From an uncultured Anaerolineales bacterium (GTDB taxonomy: Bacteria > Chloroflexota > Anaerolineae > Anaerolineales > UBA11657), in NCBI GenBank assembly GCA_913031335.1, contig CAJWGI010000095.1, positions 1 to 6,002 of the forward strand: a stretch of DNA of 6,002 nt. The letters run 5' to 3'. The notes beneath the pieces are model-generated. The model was not told where the DNA came from. It saw only the letters and a list, made by a program, of their open reading frames with translations, and did no database searches. The translations under genes were made by a program, and so were the position numbers. This document shows positions 1 through 6,002 of the stretch, one piece after another (the first letter of the stretch is position 1; every line of letters begins with the position of its first letter).

Positions 1-1
1 A

Positions 2-466
2 CCCAATCTCAGGCTGATACTCACTGGAGGCCAGCCCTGGGAGAATGTGCGCGCCATGGCTGCGGCGGCCGGAGTGGCCGCGGAGGTGGATTTTGTCGGA
101 CGGCAAACCGAGACGGAACTGGTGCGGTTGTATCAGGGCGCGGAACTGTTCTTGCTATCATCCAATCAGGAGGGGCTCGGCATCTCAGTGCTGGAAGCCA
201 TGGCTTGCGGTACGCCGGTGGTAGCAACGCGCTGCGGCGGACCCGAAAGCGTATTAGTAGATGGAGAGACCGGTTTCATGGTGCCGCTGAATGATGACAC
301 CGCCATGGCGGAGCGTATTCTGCAACTCCTGAGTGACCCTCCATTGATGGCGACCCTGCGGAAAAACTGCGTGCGCCTGGCGCGGGAGACCTTCAGCCGT
401 GCGGTGGTGGAGAAAATCCTACTGGGGGCGTTTCACGATGTCTACCCGGAACACTTTTCGCGCTGA
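2..466 (+). CDS. GT4 family glycosyltransferase, C-terminal part (5' end outside window)
   Basis: This is the last 154 residues of a retaining, GT-B fold glycosyltransferase that would transfer a sugar from a nucleotide-sugar donor to a growing lipid-linked glycan at the cytoplasmic side of the membrane. The frame is open from base 2, and the residues before the first possible start codon (GTG at 47) already read as GT4 sequence (LRLILTGG, a beta-strand/glycine turn of the C-terminal Rossmann domain), so the gene begins upstream of the window. The EX7E motif is intact (E57 to E65 of the visible part), followed by AMACGTPVVAT, the usual GT4 donor-binding signature. The segment GPESVLVDGETGFMVPLND is also typical of the family. 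The acceptor-binding N-terminal domain is not visible, so sugar and linkage cannot be predicted. It overlaps the next gene by 29 bases, which supports co-translation. Confidence 0.93.
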   Translation, partial: PNLRLILTGGQPWENVRAMAAAAGVAAEVDFVGRQTETELVRLYQGAELFLLSSNQEGLGISVLEAMACGTPVVATRCGGPESVLVDGETGFMVPLNDDTAMAERILQLLSDPPLMATLRKNCVRLARETFSRAVVEKILLGAFHDVYPEHFSR

Positions 467-1409
467 CACAACATTGCGTTTTTCAATAATCGTTCCCACT
501 CACAACGAAGAAGAAGATATCGGCGCCACTTTGCGCGCACTGTGTGCTCTCGACCATCCCGATTTCGATGTTTTGGTGGTAGATGATTCGAGCGACCACA
601 CCCCCGAGATTGTACAAGCCTGTACGGACAGGCGGGTACGGTACATCCGCCAGACGCGCGGAGAGGGAAGGTCTGCTGCCCGCAACCAAGGCATTCTGGC
701 GGCCACTGGCGAGATCATGGTAATCCTAAATGCGGATGTGCATTTGCCTGCTGATTTTCTTCGTTGTTTGGAAGGTCATTACCGTAGCGGGGCAGACTAC
801 GTGTTGGTGGAGAGCCGGGTTTCTAATACCGAGGCCCTATTCCCACGCTACATTCAGGCTCAGCATGAATTCTACTATGGACCAGATACGCTGGTGAACA
901 TGAATTGGACGGAGGGGTTTTCATGTCGGCGGAAGGCGGCCTTTGCTGTGGGGCTATTTCCTGAGGGCGTTTCGGCGCCGCTCCTGGCTGGTGAGGATGG
1001 CTGGTTCGGAGAGCGCTTGGAGGCGCACGGCTGCAACAGAGTGTTTGACCGCAGCATTATCGTTAGTCATATCATGCCTTCAGGTGTGAGCGAGTTTTTC
1101 AGACAGCGCATCGGGCGCGGCCATGGTACTGCCCAGATAGGGATTCAGCGGGAGGGCATCTCACCCCGCACCCTTGGATTTAGAGCGATAAAACAATTGA
1201 TGCATTTGCTGGTGTCCATTATTGTTGTGGTGCCGATCGGGATGTATGCGTGGCGATTCTCGTTGTATTCGTCCCACCATCGGGCAGACTGGATGCCTTT
1301 TATCTGGGCCGTAGCGTTGGAAAGATGCGCAAACGTCGTGGGCATCTGGCAGGGTTTCTGGGAAGCTCTCCGTCACAATCGCAACGTTTCTCGAGGTGCG
1401 CAGAATTGA
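438..1409 (+). CDS. GT2 family (GT-A fold) glycosyltransferase with C-terminal membrane segments
   Basis: A 323-residue inverting-type glycosyltransferase, predicted to add one sugar of the repeat unit at the inner face of the membrane. Motifs in order: FSIIVPTHNEEEDI (about 15-28), the start of the GT-A nucleotide-binding fold; VLVVDDSS (46-52) with two aspartates; GRSAARNQG (77-85); NADVH (98-102) at the DXD position; GEDGWFGERL (185-194) with the acidic pair expected to hold the catalytic base; and RQRIGRGHG (222-230). Two hydrophobic stretches near the C-terminus (about 253-272 and 283-304) suggest membrane anchoring. The ATG at 438 was chosen because the family fold begins 14 residues later and a G-run (424-428) lies 9 bases upstream. 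An in-frame GTG at 399 would only add residues that look like read-through of the upstream gene. Substrate cannot be assigned. Confidence 0.92.
   Translation: MSTRNTFRADTTLRFSIIVPTHNEEEDIGATLRALCALDHPDFDVLVVDDSSDHTPEIVQACTDRRVRYIRQTRGEGRSAARNQGILAATGEIMVILNADVHLPADFLRCLEGHYRSGADYVLVESRVSNTEALFPRYIQAQHEFYYGPDTLVNMNWTEGFSCRRKAAFAVGLFPEGVSAPLLAGEDGWFGERLEAHGCNRVFDRSIIVSHIMPSGVSEFFRQRIGRGHGTAQIGIQREGISPRTLGFRAIKQLMHLLVSIIVVVPIGMYAWRFSLYSSHHRADWMPFIWAVALERCANVVGIWQGFWEALRHNRNVSRGAQN
1393..1398 (+). promoter_or_regulatory. Ribosome binding site deciding a TTG start
   Basis: GAGGTG lies 7 bases before the TTG at 1406. It is the clearest Shine-Dalgarno match in the window and falls inside the last codons of the preceding GT2 gene. 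It supports initiation at TTG 1406 over the upstream in-frame ATG at 1325 or GTG at 1250, which would extend deep into the GT2 reading region. Confidence 0.65.
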
Positions 1410-2533
1410 GGCTGCTCTACGCCGGCCACACCTATCTAGTCGACGAGAATCAGAAAAAACTGGCGGCCATCGCGCGAGCAGAGGGGATAGATCTGGCGGT
1501 TGTGGTACCGCATATATGGCGCGAACCGGTACTGGAAACCATCTACCCGCACCTAGACCCGGAGGCGTCCTACCGAATTTTCCCAACCCGCATAGCGTTA
1601 CCCGGCGATGAAATGCGCTATTTCTACCTTTCAATGGACTTGCACATGCGGCGCTTTCATCCGGACATCATCGTGGTGGAGAACGGCGCGGGTGCGCTTG
1701 CCTACACCCAGTTCTTGCTCTCCAAGCGGCGTTTTGCCCCGCAGGCGAAAGCAGTGTTTTTTACCTGGTGGAACATACCGTATCGGCCACGGCAGCCGTT
1801 CCGTGCAATCGAACATTTTAACCTGCAGAACAGCGATGGGGCAATTGCGGGCAGTCGCTCCGCCGAATTCATTCTGCGCGAAAACGGGTACTCTGGGCCA
1901 CTGTTGGTGCTTCCCCAACTGGGCGTGGACGCCACCCTGTTCTCACCCGGTGACGGCGATAAGCTGCGGAAGGAACTTGGCCTGGGCGATTTCGTAATTG
2001 GTTATGCCGGACGCTTAGTATCCGAAAAGGGGTTGCGAGTCCTTATGCGCTCCTTGGAAGGGTTTGGCAGAGATTTCGATTTGCTGCTGGTTGGTAATGG
2101 CCCGTTGGAGCCTGAACTTCGCGCTTGGGGCGCGGCCCTCCCGGAGGGCCGGAGATTACGCGTACACCCTTCCGTGCCCCACGCTCAGATTCCCGCACTC
2201 ATGAAGACGATGGACGTTTTCGTGCTGCCATCTTTGACCACGCCTTTCTGGAAAGAGCAGTTCGGGCATGTGCTCATAGAGGCCATGGCGTGCGGTGTTC
2301 CGGTGATCGGTTCAGATTCGGCGGAAATACCCAAGGTAATTGGTGGCGCTGGCCGTGTGATTCCGGAGGACGACCCAGACGGGTTGCGGGTTGCCCTGCG
2401 AGAGCTGGCAGCCAGTCCGGACGAGCGTATTGCGCTCGGCTCGCAAGGGCGTGCACGCGTGTTGGCGCAGTTCACTCATGAGCGCATTTCGGCGTGCACC
2501 GTTGACTTTCTCTTCAACTTGCTAGACTCATAA
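1406..2533 (+). CDS. GT4 family glycosyltransferase (TTG start)
   Basis: A complete 375-residue GT-B fold, retaining glycosyltransferase, a normal length for the family, expected to act in the cytoplasm on the lipid-linked glycan. The N-terminal domain opens with LRLLYAGHTY, a first Rossmann strand right at the proposed start. The C-terminal domain shows LPQLGVDATLFSP (169-181), the donor-phosphate motif GYAGRLVSEKG (199-209, with R203 and K208), LLLVGNGP (226-233), and the EX7E motif E284-E292 followed by AMACGVPVIGSDSAEIP. The TTG at 1406 shares bases with the TGA of the GT2 gene (4-base overlap) and has GAGGTG 7 bases upstream. The next in-frame ATG upstream (1325) would add 27 residues with no family character. 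It resembles the other GT4 in the window around EX7E only as far as family signatures go. Donor and acceptor are unknown. Confidence 0.92.
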   Translation: MRLLYAGHTYLVDENQKKLAAIARAEGIDLAVVVPHIWREPVLETIYPHLDPEASYRIFPTRIALPGDEMRYFYLSMDLHMRRFHPDIIVVENGAGALAYTQFLLSKRRFAPQAKAVFFTWWNIPYRPRQPFRAIEHFNLQNSDGAIAGSRSAEFILRENGYSGPLLVLPQLGVDATLFSPGDGDKLRKELGLGDFVIGYAGRLVSEKGLRVLMRSLEGFGRDFDLLLVGNGPLEPELRAWGAALPEGRRLRVHPSVPHAQIPALMKTMDVFVLPSLTTPFWKEQFGHVLIEAMACGVPVIGSDSAEIPKVIGGAGRVIPEDDPDGLRVALRELAASPDERIALGSQGRARVLAQFTHERISACTVDFLFNLLDS

Positions 2534-4068
2534 TGTCCGAACCCCGCAGCACTCCTCTGGATGAGTACGATCTCTCCAAGCAGGCAGTGCGCAGCGCGTT
2601 GTGGGCCGGGGGTTCTCATTACTGGCTGTTCGGTCTTGGGTTGGTAAAAACAGTGGTACTGGCTCGCATTGTGCCGCCGGAGTATTTTGGGATGGTCGCG
2701 GTGGGGCAGGCATGGGTCACTTACTTCAGCGTGTTCCGACTTGATTTCCGCACCGTTATAGTGACGTGGGAAGATGATTCCCGACGTACGCTCTCGGTGC
2801 AGTTCTGGTTGGATAACTTGCTTTCATGGAGCGGGTTGTTGCTGGCGGCCGGGCTTTACTGGATTTCACCGCAAGTGCTATTTCTGGTTGGTGAAGTGCC
2901 TGGCAACTGGCTTTCGGCTGTGTGGGTGGTGGTGTTCACGCTGCTACTCGTGGTGGGGTTTGAGGGCCTGACCTCCACACCGCGCTACCTGCTCGAACGG
3001 AAGCTGCGCCAGGACATCCTTGGCCGGTTGACCGTGCTGCACGCCGTGCTGGGCCTGGTCGCGGCAGTGGCTTTGGCTTGGCGTGGACATTACCTGGCTG
3101 CAATTCTAGTGGATGTCGCCATGCCGGCGCTTGTCATCGGGGTGGGAGTGACGCTTGTCACCCGCTGGCGGCCCGCATTTGTGTGGGACACGAAATTGGC
3201 GCGCGGGCTGCTGGAATTCGGATTAACCATGTGGACTGCAGGTTTGCTCGGGAAGATAGTGTTCCAATTGGACGATTGGCTGGTGGGCACAATCGGGCGT
3301 GTGCGCCCGAAAGTGTGGCTATCTTCCGGTGTGTTGCCGGAGTCATTTTACTCACGTGCTTATACCGCGGGCAAGATGCCGATGGACGTGTTCGCCGGTA
3401 TGATTGGCCAGATTGCGCTTCCGCTCTATGCGCGCAGCGCCGCCCAGGGTCGTGAGACGCTGCGGCGCGCATATCGTCATCTGTCCTGGTTGTTGACGCA
3501 CATGATTTTTCTTTCGGGAGTGTTCGCGCTGACGGCAACTGAAGAGGTCGTAACAATAGTTCTGAGCGAGCGCTGGTTGCCCACAGTGCCCTTGTTCCGG
3601 CTGATGGCGGGGTTTATCTTGCTGCGTCCGCTTTATCAGAATGCGTGCCAGCTATTGATTGCAGTTCGAAAAGAGAAACGCATGCGCCGCACGGTGGCAC
3701 AGCAGGCAGTGTTTCTGCTGCTGGCGTGCCCGCCGGCAGTTTGGTACTGGGGAGCAGCCGGCGCGGCGGTGGCGGTGAGTGTGATGACTATCATAGGTCT
3801 CTCGTTTGCCGACCGGTACGTCGGGGAGGAACTGGGCCGTCCGGCCGGGGATGTGTACTTGTGGCCTGCGCTGACTGGGCTAGCGGTGTATGGTATGCTG
3901 CGCTTGCTCGCGCCATGGCTCCCGCTCTCGCTGTGGGGGAGTGCGGCCGTCAAGGGCGGGTTGTGCCTTGTGGCGTTCGCATTGGTGATATTGCTGTTTG
4001 AACGCAGTCAGGCGTACACTGTGTGGGCCACGGTGCGTCGGGCGCTGCGGCGCGGCGCGGAAAAATGA
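2533..4068 (+). CDS. Wzx/MOP-type polysaccharide flippase, inner membrane
   Basis: A 511-residue polytopic protein of the MOP exporter superfamily (polysaccharide synthesis/WzxC-like), predicted to flip the undecaprenyl-linked repeat unit from the cytoplasmic to the periplasmic leaflet. About 12 to 14 hydrophobic segments can be picked out, for example around 25-46, 52-70, 94-118, 126-148, 166-184, 187-210, 226-250, 317-336, 352-377, 389-425, 443-461 and 472-490. Family-like stretches include PPEYFGMVAVGQAW (48-61), the QLDDWLVGTIG segment near 245-255, and FYSRAYTAGKMPMDVF (272-287). About 16 residues (256-271) lie between the last two, more than I expect there. The basic C-terminal tail (VRRALRRGAEK) is likely cytoplasmic. 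Its ATG shares one base with the preceding TAA (TAATG) and no Shine-Dalgarno sequence is seen, so translation probably depends on coupling. Surrounding glycosyltransferases support the flippase role. Confidence 0.92.
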   Translation: MSEPRSTPLDEYDLSKQAVRSALWAGGSHYWLFGLGLVKTVVLARIVPPEYFGMVAVGQAWVTYFSVFRLDFRTVIVTWEDDSRRTLSVQFWLDNLLSWSGLLLAAGLYWISPQVLFLVGEVPGNWLSAVWVVVFTLLLVVGFEGLTSTPRYLLERKLRQDILGRLTVLHAVLGLVAAVALAWRGHYLAAILVDVAMPALVIGVGVTLVTRWRPAFVWDTKLARGLLEFGLTMWTAGLLGKIVFQLDDWLVGTIGRVRPKVWLSSGVLPESFYSRAYTAGKMPMDVFAGMIGQIALPLYARSAAQGRETLRRAYRHLSWLLTHMIFLSGVFALTATEEVVTIVLSERWLPTVPLFRLMAGFILLRPLYQNACQLLIAVRKEKRMRRTVAQQAVFLLLACPPAVWYWGAAGAAVAVSVMTIIGLSFADRYVGEELGRPAGDVYLWPALTGLAVYGMLRLLAPWLPLSLWGSAAVKGGLCLVAFALVILLFERSQAYTVWATVRRALRRGAEK

Positions 4069-4865
4069 TGCTTAGAGAAGCGAAAGTGTGGCTGCAACGC
4101 GCTCGTGAATGTCACAACCCACTCATATTGGCGCGGGGGCTGCGTTTTGAGCGGAGGCGTCTCGGGCTGCTGCGCTTCTGCGTAGGGCTTTCCTCCGTAG
4201 AAAGCCGCACATTGCTGCAGGAAATTGAAACGGACCACATTTTCCTTGCGGCGGTGCGCGGGAATTTGAGCCGATACACGCGTTACTCGCCGCGCGCAGT
4301 CGATTTCATGTTGGTGGATAATTCCGGATCGGTCTTCTTCAACGAGGTGACGCTGTACGTTATAATGCGCGCCCTGCGCCCGGAAACCGTGGTGGAAACC
4401 GGCGGGACGCCCGGCAAATCCACTGCTTTCATCCTGCGCGCTATGCAGAGGAACGGCTGCGGGCACCTGCACACGATTGACCTGCCACCCGCTGCCGTTC
4501 GGGAAACACAGCTGCCCGTGCATGAGAGCTATCACGAGGCGCTGCCTTCCGGAGCGTCCTCCGGCTGGGTTGTCCCGCATGAGTTGAAGGCACCGCACAC
4601 GCAGTTGCTCGGCCCTTCGCGTGAGCATCTTCCACGGGTGTTGCAGCAACTACAGACCATCGATGTCTTTCTGCATGACAGCGACCACAGTTATGAGAAC
4701 ATGACCTGGGAATTCGAGACCGCGTTTCCCGCGCTGCGAGAGAGCGGGCTGCTGCTCTCCGATGATGTGCGTGCGAACGGGGCCTTTTCGGATTTCTGCC
4801 GCGCGCGGCAGCTCGCATCCTTGCAGGTTTACAACCTCGGCGCGGCGCGGCGGGAGCCATGCTGA
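4065..4865 (+). CDS. Class I SAM-dependent methyltransferase (Methyltransf_24 type)
   Basis: A 266-residue soluble protein with a C-terminal methyltransferase fold, likely O-methylating a sugar of the repeat unit. Residues 1-80 are basic and helical in character, with a family role I cannot name. Motif I is VVETGGTPGKST (109-120), an acidic residue plus glycine loop for SAM; HTIDLP (136-141) gives D139 at the position that usually contacts the SAM ribose. FLHDSDHSYE (202-211) and LLLSDDV (229-235) match the acidic pattern of the Methyltransf_24/CmcI-like group, in which such residues can bind a metal; that role here is inference. The start ATG at 4065 forms an ATGA overlap with the flippase stop. 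A second ATG at 4068 is equally possible and lies better spaced from GGAA (4059-4062). The gene overlaps the acyltransferase by 7 bases. The methyl acceptor is not predictable. Confidence 0.83.
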   Translation: MMLREAKVWLQRARECHNPLILARGLRFERRRLGLLRFCVGLSSVESRTLLQEIETDHIFLAAVRGNLSRYTRYSPRAVDFMLVDNSGSVFFNEVTLYVIMRALRPETVVETGGTPGKSTAFILRAMQRNGCGHLHTIDLPPAAVRETQLPVHESYHEALPSGASSGWVVPHELKAPHTQLLGPSREHLPRVLQQLQTIDVFLHDSDHSYENMTWEFETAFPALRESGLLLSDDVRANGAFSDFCRARQLASLQVYNLGAARREPC

Positions 4866-5431
4866 AAGCACTGCGCAGCTGGTTCAACCGGAAGGGCGCG
4901 GTGCCCATGGTCGGTTTCCTGCGCACCTGGGTGCTGAACGTGGTAATTAGCAATGTGCCCTGCAGCGCAATTCGCAATGCGTACTATCGGCAGGTGTGCG
5001 GAATCAGCATCGGGGAGGGCACTGAAATCTGGAGCGGAGTGCGCTTTGCGGGCGGGGCAATAGATAAGGTTCGCATTGGCGCGCATTGTTCCATTCCACA
5101 CTACGCCTTTTTCGTGGCCGGGGAAGGCATCACTATCGGCGACCACGTCGTCTTCGGGCACGCGGTTGAATTGTACACCTCTGACCATGACCCGGATGAC
5201 CCCGCGTTTTCTCGCCGCGATGCGCCGATCATGATTCATACTCGCGCCTGGATAGGTTCCCGGGCCGTGATTCTCAAAGGGGTGATCATCGGAGAAGGCG
5301 CCGTGGTGGCGGCTGGGTCTGTGGTTACGCGGGATGTGCAACCCTTCACTATTGTGGGCGGCAACCCGGCCCGGGTGATACGCGAGCGTGGCACCCGTGA
5401 GTTCACCTATCAGGCGGGCCGAGTGGATTGA
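4859..5431 (+). CDS. Left-handed beta-helix (hexapeptide repeat) O-acetyltransferase
   Basis: A 190-residue acyltransferase of the LbH family (WcaF/NodL/maltose acetyltransferase-like), expected to move an acetyl group from acetyl-CoA to a sugar hydroxyl in the cytoplasm, probably as a trimer. The N-terminal helix region (about 18-48) leads into hexapeptide turns: ISIGEGTEIWSGVRF, VRIGAHCSIPHYAFF, ITIGDHVVFGHAVEL, then WIGSRAVILKGVIIGEGAVVAAGSVVTRDV and the family ending FTIVGGNPARVIRER (163-177). The segment YTSDHDPDD (106-114) carries H110, the likely catalytic histidine, in the usual loop position. The ATG at 4859 lies inside the end of the methyltransferase gene. GGGAG (4852-4856) is only 2 bases away, closer than ideal, so coupling probably helps; an ATG at 4907 would remove 16 residues without touching the fold. 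Acceptor sugar unknown. Confidence 0.9.
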   Translation: MLKALRSWFNRKGAVPMVGFLRTWVLNVVISNVPCSAIRNAYYRQVCGISIGEGTEIWSGVRFAGGAIDKVRIGAHCSIPHYAFFVAGEGITIGDHVVFGHAVELYTSDHDPDDPAFSRRDAPIMIHTRAWIGSRAVILKGVIIGEGAVVAAGSVVTRDVQPFTIVGGNPARVIRERGTREFTYQAGRVD

Positions 5432-5489
5432 CCGGGCCGCTAAACACGGTACAAGAGCAGCCTTCTCAAGAAAAGAAAACCCATACGCG
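5432..5489 (+). other. Short intergenic gap, no clear signal
   Basis: This is the only gap between genes in the window, about 58 bases. It contains an A-rich stretch (AAGAAAAGAAAAC, 5468-5480) and is followed by a run of seven T (5495-5501) inside the next reading frame. I see no GC-rich hairpin ahead of the T-run, so I do not call an intrinsic terminator, and no convincing -35/-10 pair. The next frame stays open through the gap, so part of it could be coding if an unrecognised upstream start is used. Confidence 0.5.
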
Positions 5490-6002
5490 TTGAATTTTTT
5501 TAGTCGCGTGGCGCGCAGGCTCCGGTGTCCCGACCAGGTGTATCTCGGTTTTGCGCTGTTGCGCCTGCTCATAGTGCTGCTTCTAATCGTTGGTTTTCCG
5601 CCGCTGGAGTCGCACGATGGCTGGTATTTCCACCACGGCGGGGACCAAAACTATTATTTCGATTACGGTGATGTGCTGGCGCGAGGAACATTCGCACGGT
5701 ATTTCTCCGTCAATCTGGGAATGCCCGCGTTAATGGCGCTGGCAATCCGCGTGACGGGGGCATCAACTTTCTCCGCCCTGCTGCCTTTGGTCGTTCTGCT
5801 GAATGGCTTTTTGCTCGGGGGACTCTCAGTGTTGGTGGTCGGGCGGCTAGCAGCGCGATTGACCCGGCACGAGCGATGCGGCTACCTCGCAGGCGGCCTG
5901 TGGGCGTTGATGCCGTGGCTGCTGTGGCTGCTCTTCTGGCCGCACCCGCGCGCGGACTGGCTGCGCATGCCCTACGTGCCCGGCGTAGCGTGGCTGCAGG
6001 GC
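5490..6002 (+). CDS. Polytopic membrane protein, probable GT-C (ArnT/PMT-like) glycosyltransferase, 5' part
   Basis: An open frame runs without a stop to the right edge (171 residues visible from TTG 5490). It starts with a short basic region (RVARRLR), then a strong membrane segment (about 18-37), an extracytoplasmic-looking loop (38-72) holding HDGWYFHHGGDQNYYFDYGDVLARG, and further hydrophobic segments around 74-88, 93-115 and 131-150. A first membrane helix followed by an acidic, aromatic-rich loop and then a G-F/Y-rich stretch is the pattern of GT-C enzymes that use polyprenyl-phosphate sugars at the periplasmic face; D52 or D59 could be the catalytic acid. A Wzy-like or unclassified membrane protein remains possible. 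The start is uncertain: TTG 5490, GTG 5508 or GTG 5538, none with a good ribosome binding site. Strand, neighbours and composition fit the same locus. Confidence 0.7.
   Translation, partial: MNFFSRVARRLRCPDQVYLGFALLRLLIVLLLIVGFPPLESHDGWYFHHGGDQNYYFDYGDVLARGTFARYFSVNLGMPALMALAIRVTGASTFSALLPLVVLLNGFLLGGLSVLVVGRLAARLTRHERCGYLAGGLWALMPWLLWLLFWPHPRADWLRMPYVPGVAWLQG

Noticed and set aside
1161..1634. Minus-strand open frame of 157 codons across the GT2/GT4 junction.
   Set aside because: It lies opposite two well-supported genes, has no family character, and is proline/arginine-rich as expected for antisense GC-rich shadows.
197..2304. Near-repeat of the sequence around the two EAMACG motifs (about 194-213 and 2279-2297), a possible duplication.
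   Set aside because: Similarity is confined to the conserved GT4 motif and does not extend in the DNA or protein on either side, so it reflects family conservation and not a recent repeat.
4361..4366. Perfect TATAAT inside the methyltransferase gene, a possible internal promoter.
   Set aside because: The hexamer 17 bases upstream (TTCAAC) matches TTGACA poorly, and the site lies mid-gene with no downstream start that would need it.
4389..4424. Walker A (ATP-binding P-loop) reading of the GGTPGKST stretch.
   Set aside because: The residue five places before the GKS glycine is threonine, not A or G, so the strict pattern fails. No Walker B partner is apparent, and the surrounding motifs fit a SAM methyltransferase.
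4008..4649. Minus-strand open frame of 213 codons opposite the methyltransferase.
   Set aside because: It lies opposite a gene with good methyltransferase motifs, its translation is low in recognisable structure, and no ribosome binding site or gene context supports it.
5463..5501. Possible intrinsic terminator: small inverted repeat TTCT-CA-AGAA and a T-run after the acyltransferase.
   Set aside because: The stem is only four AT-rich pairs, it is separated from the T-run by more than 20 bases, and the T-run falls within the likely next coding frame.
4829..5572. Minus-strand open frame of 247 codons opposite the acyltransferase and the start of the last gene.
   Set aside because: It is antisense to a clear LbH acyltransferase, shows no recognisable domain, and crosses two coding regions and the gap. 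It is best explained as a by-product of biased codon positions in GC-rich DNA.

Overview
The window is the interior of a bacterial cell-surface polysaccharide (exopolysaccharide, capsule or O-antigen type) biosynthesis locus. All genes lie on the + strand and are packed with almost no intergenic DNA. By eye the DNA is moderately GC-rich with G/C-favoured third codon positions, and two starts look like TTG. This fits a bacterium, probably Gram-negative, but nothing here fixes the genus. No tRNA, rRNA, CRISPR array, insertion sequence or integrase was seen.

Layout: (1) the 3' end of a family-4 glycosyltransferase (GT4), entering from the left edge to 466; (2) a family-2 (GT-A fold) glycosyltransferase with C-terminal membrane segments, 438-1409; (3) a complete GT4 glycosyltransferase, 1406-2533, best read from a TTG start; (4) a multi-pass Wzx/MOP-type flippase, 2533-4068; (5) a small SAM-dependent methyltransferase of the Methyltransf_24 type, 4065-4865; (6) a left-handed beta-helix O-acyltransferase, 4859-5431; (7) after a short gap, the 5' part of a polytopic membrane protein resembling GT-C (ArnT/PMT-like) glycosyltransferases, running off the right edge.

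How the genes fit together (inference from families): the three soluble or membrane-associated glycosyltransferases would build a repeat unit on a lipid carrier at the cytoplasmic face. The methyltransferase and acyltransferase would decorate sugars of that unit, and the flippase would move it across the inner membrane. The last gene may add a sugar from a polyprenyl-phosphate donor on the outer face. Genes 1 to 6 overlap their neighbours by 29, 4, 1, 4 and 7 bases, so they are very likely one co-transcribed, translationally coupled unit. No priming transferase, polymerase (Wzy) or chain-length regulator is visible here.

I found no convincing evidence of a wholly undescribed system. The points worth a second look are the start-site choices, a short insertion in the flippase, a P-loop-like glycine loop in the methyltransferase, and the identity of the truncated last gene.
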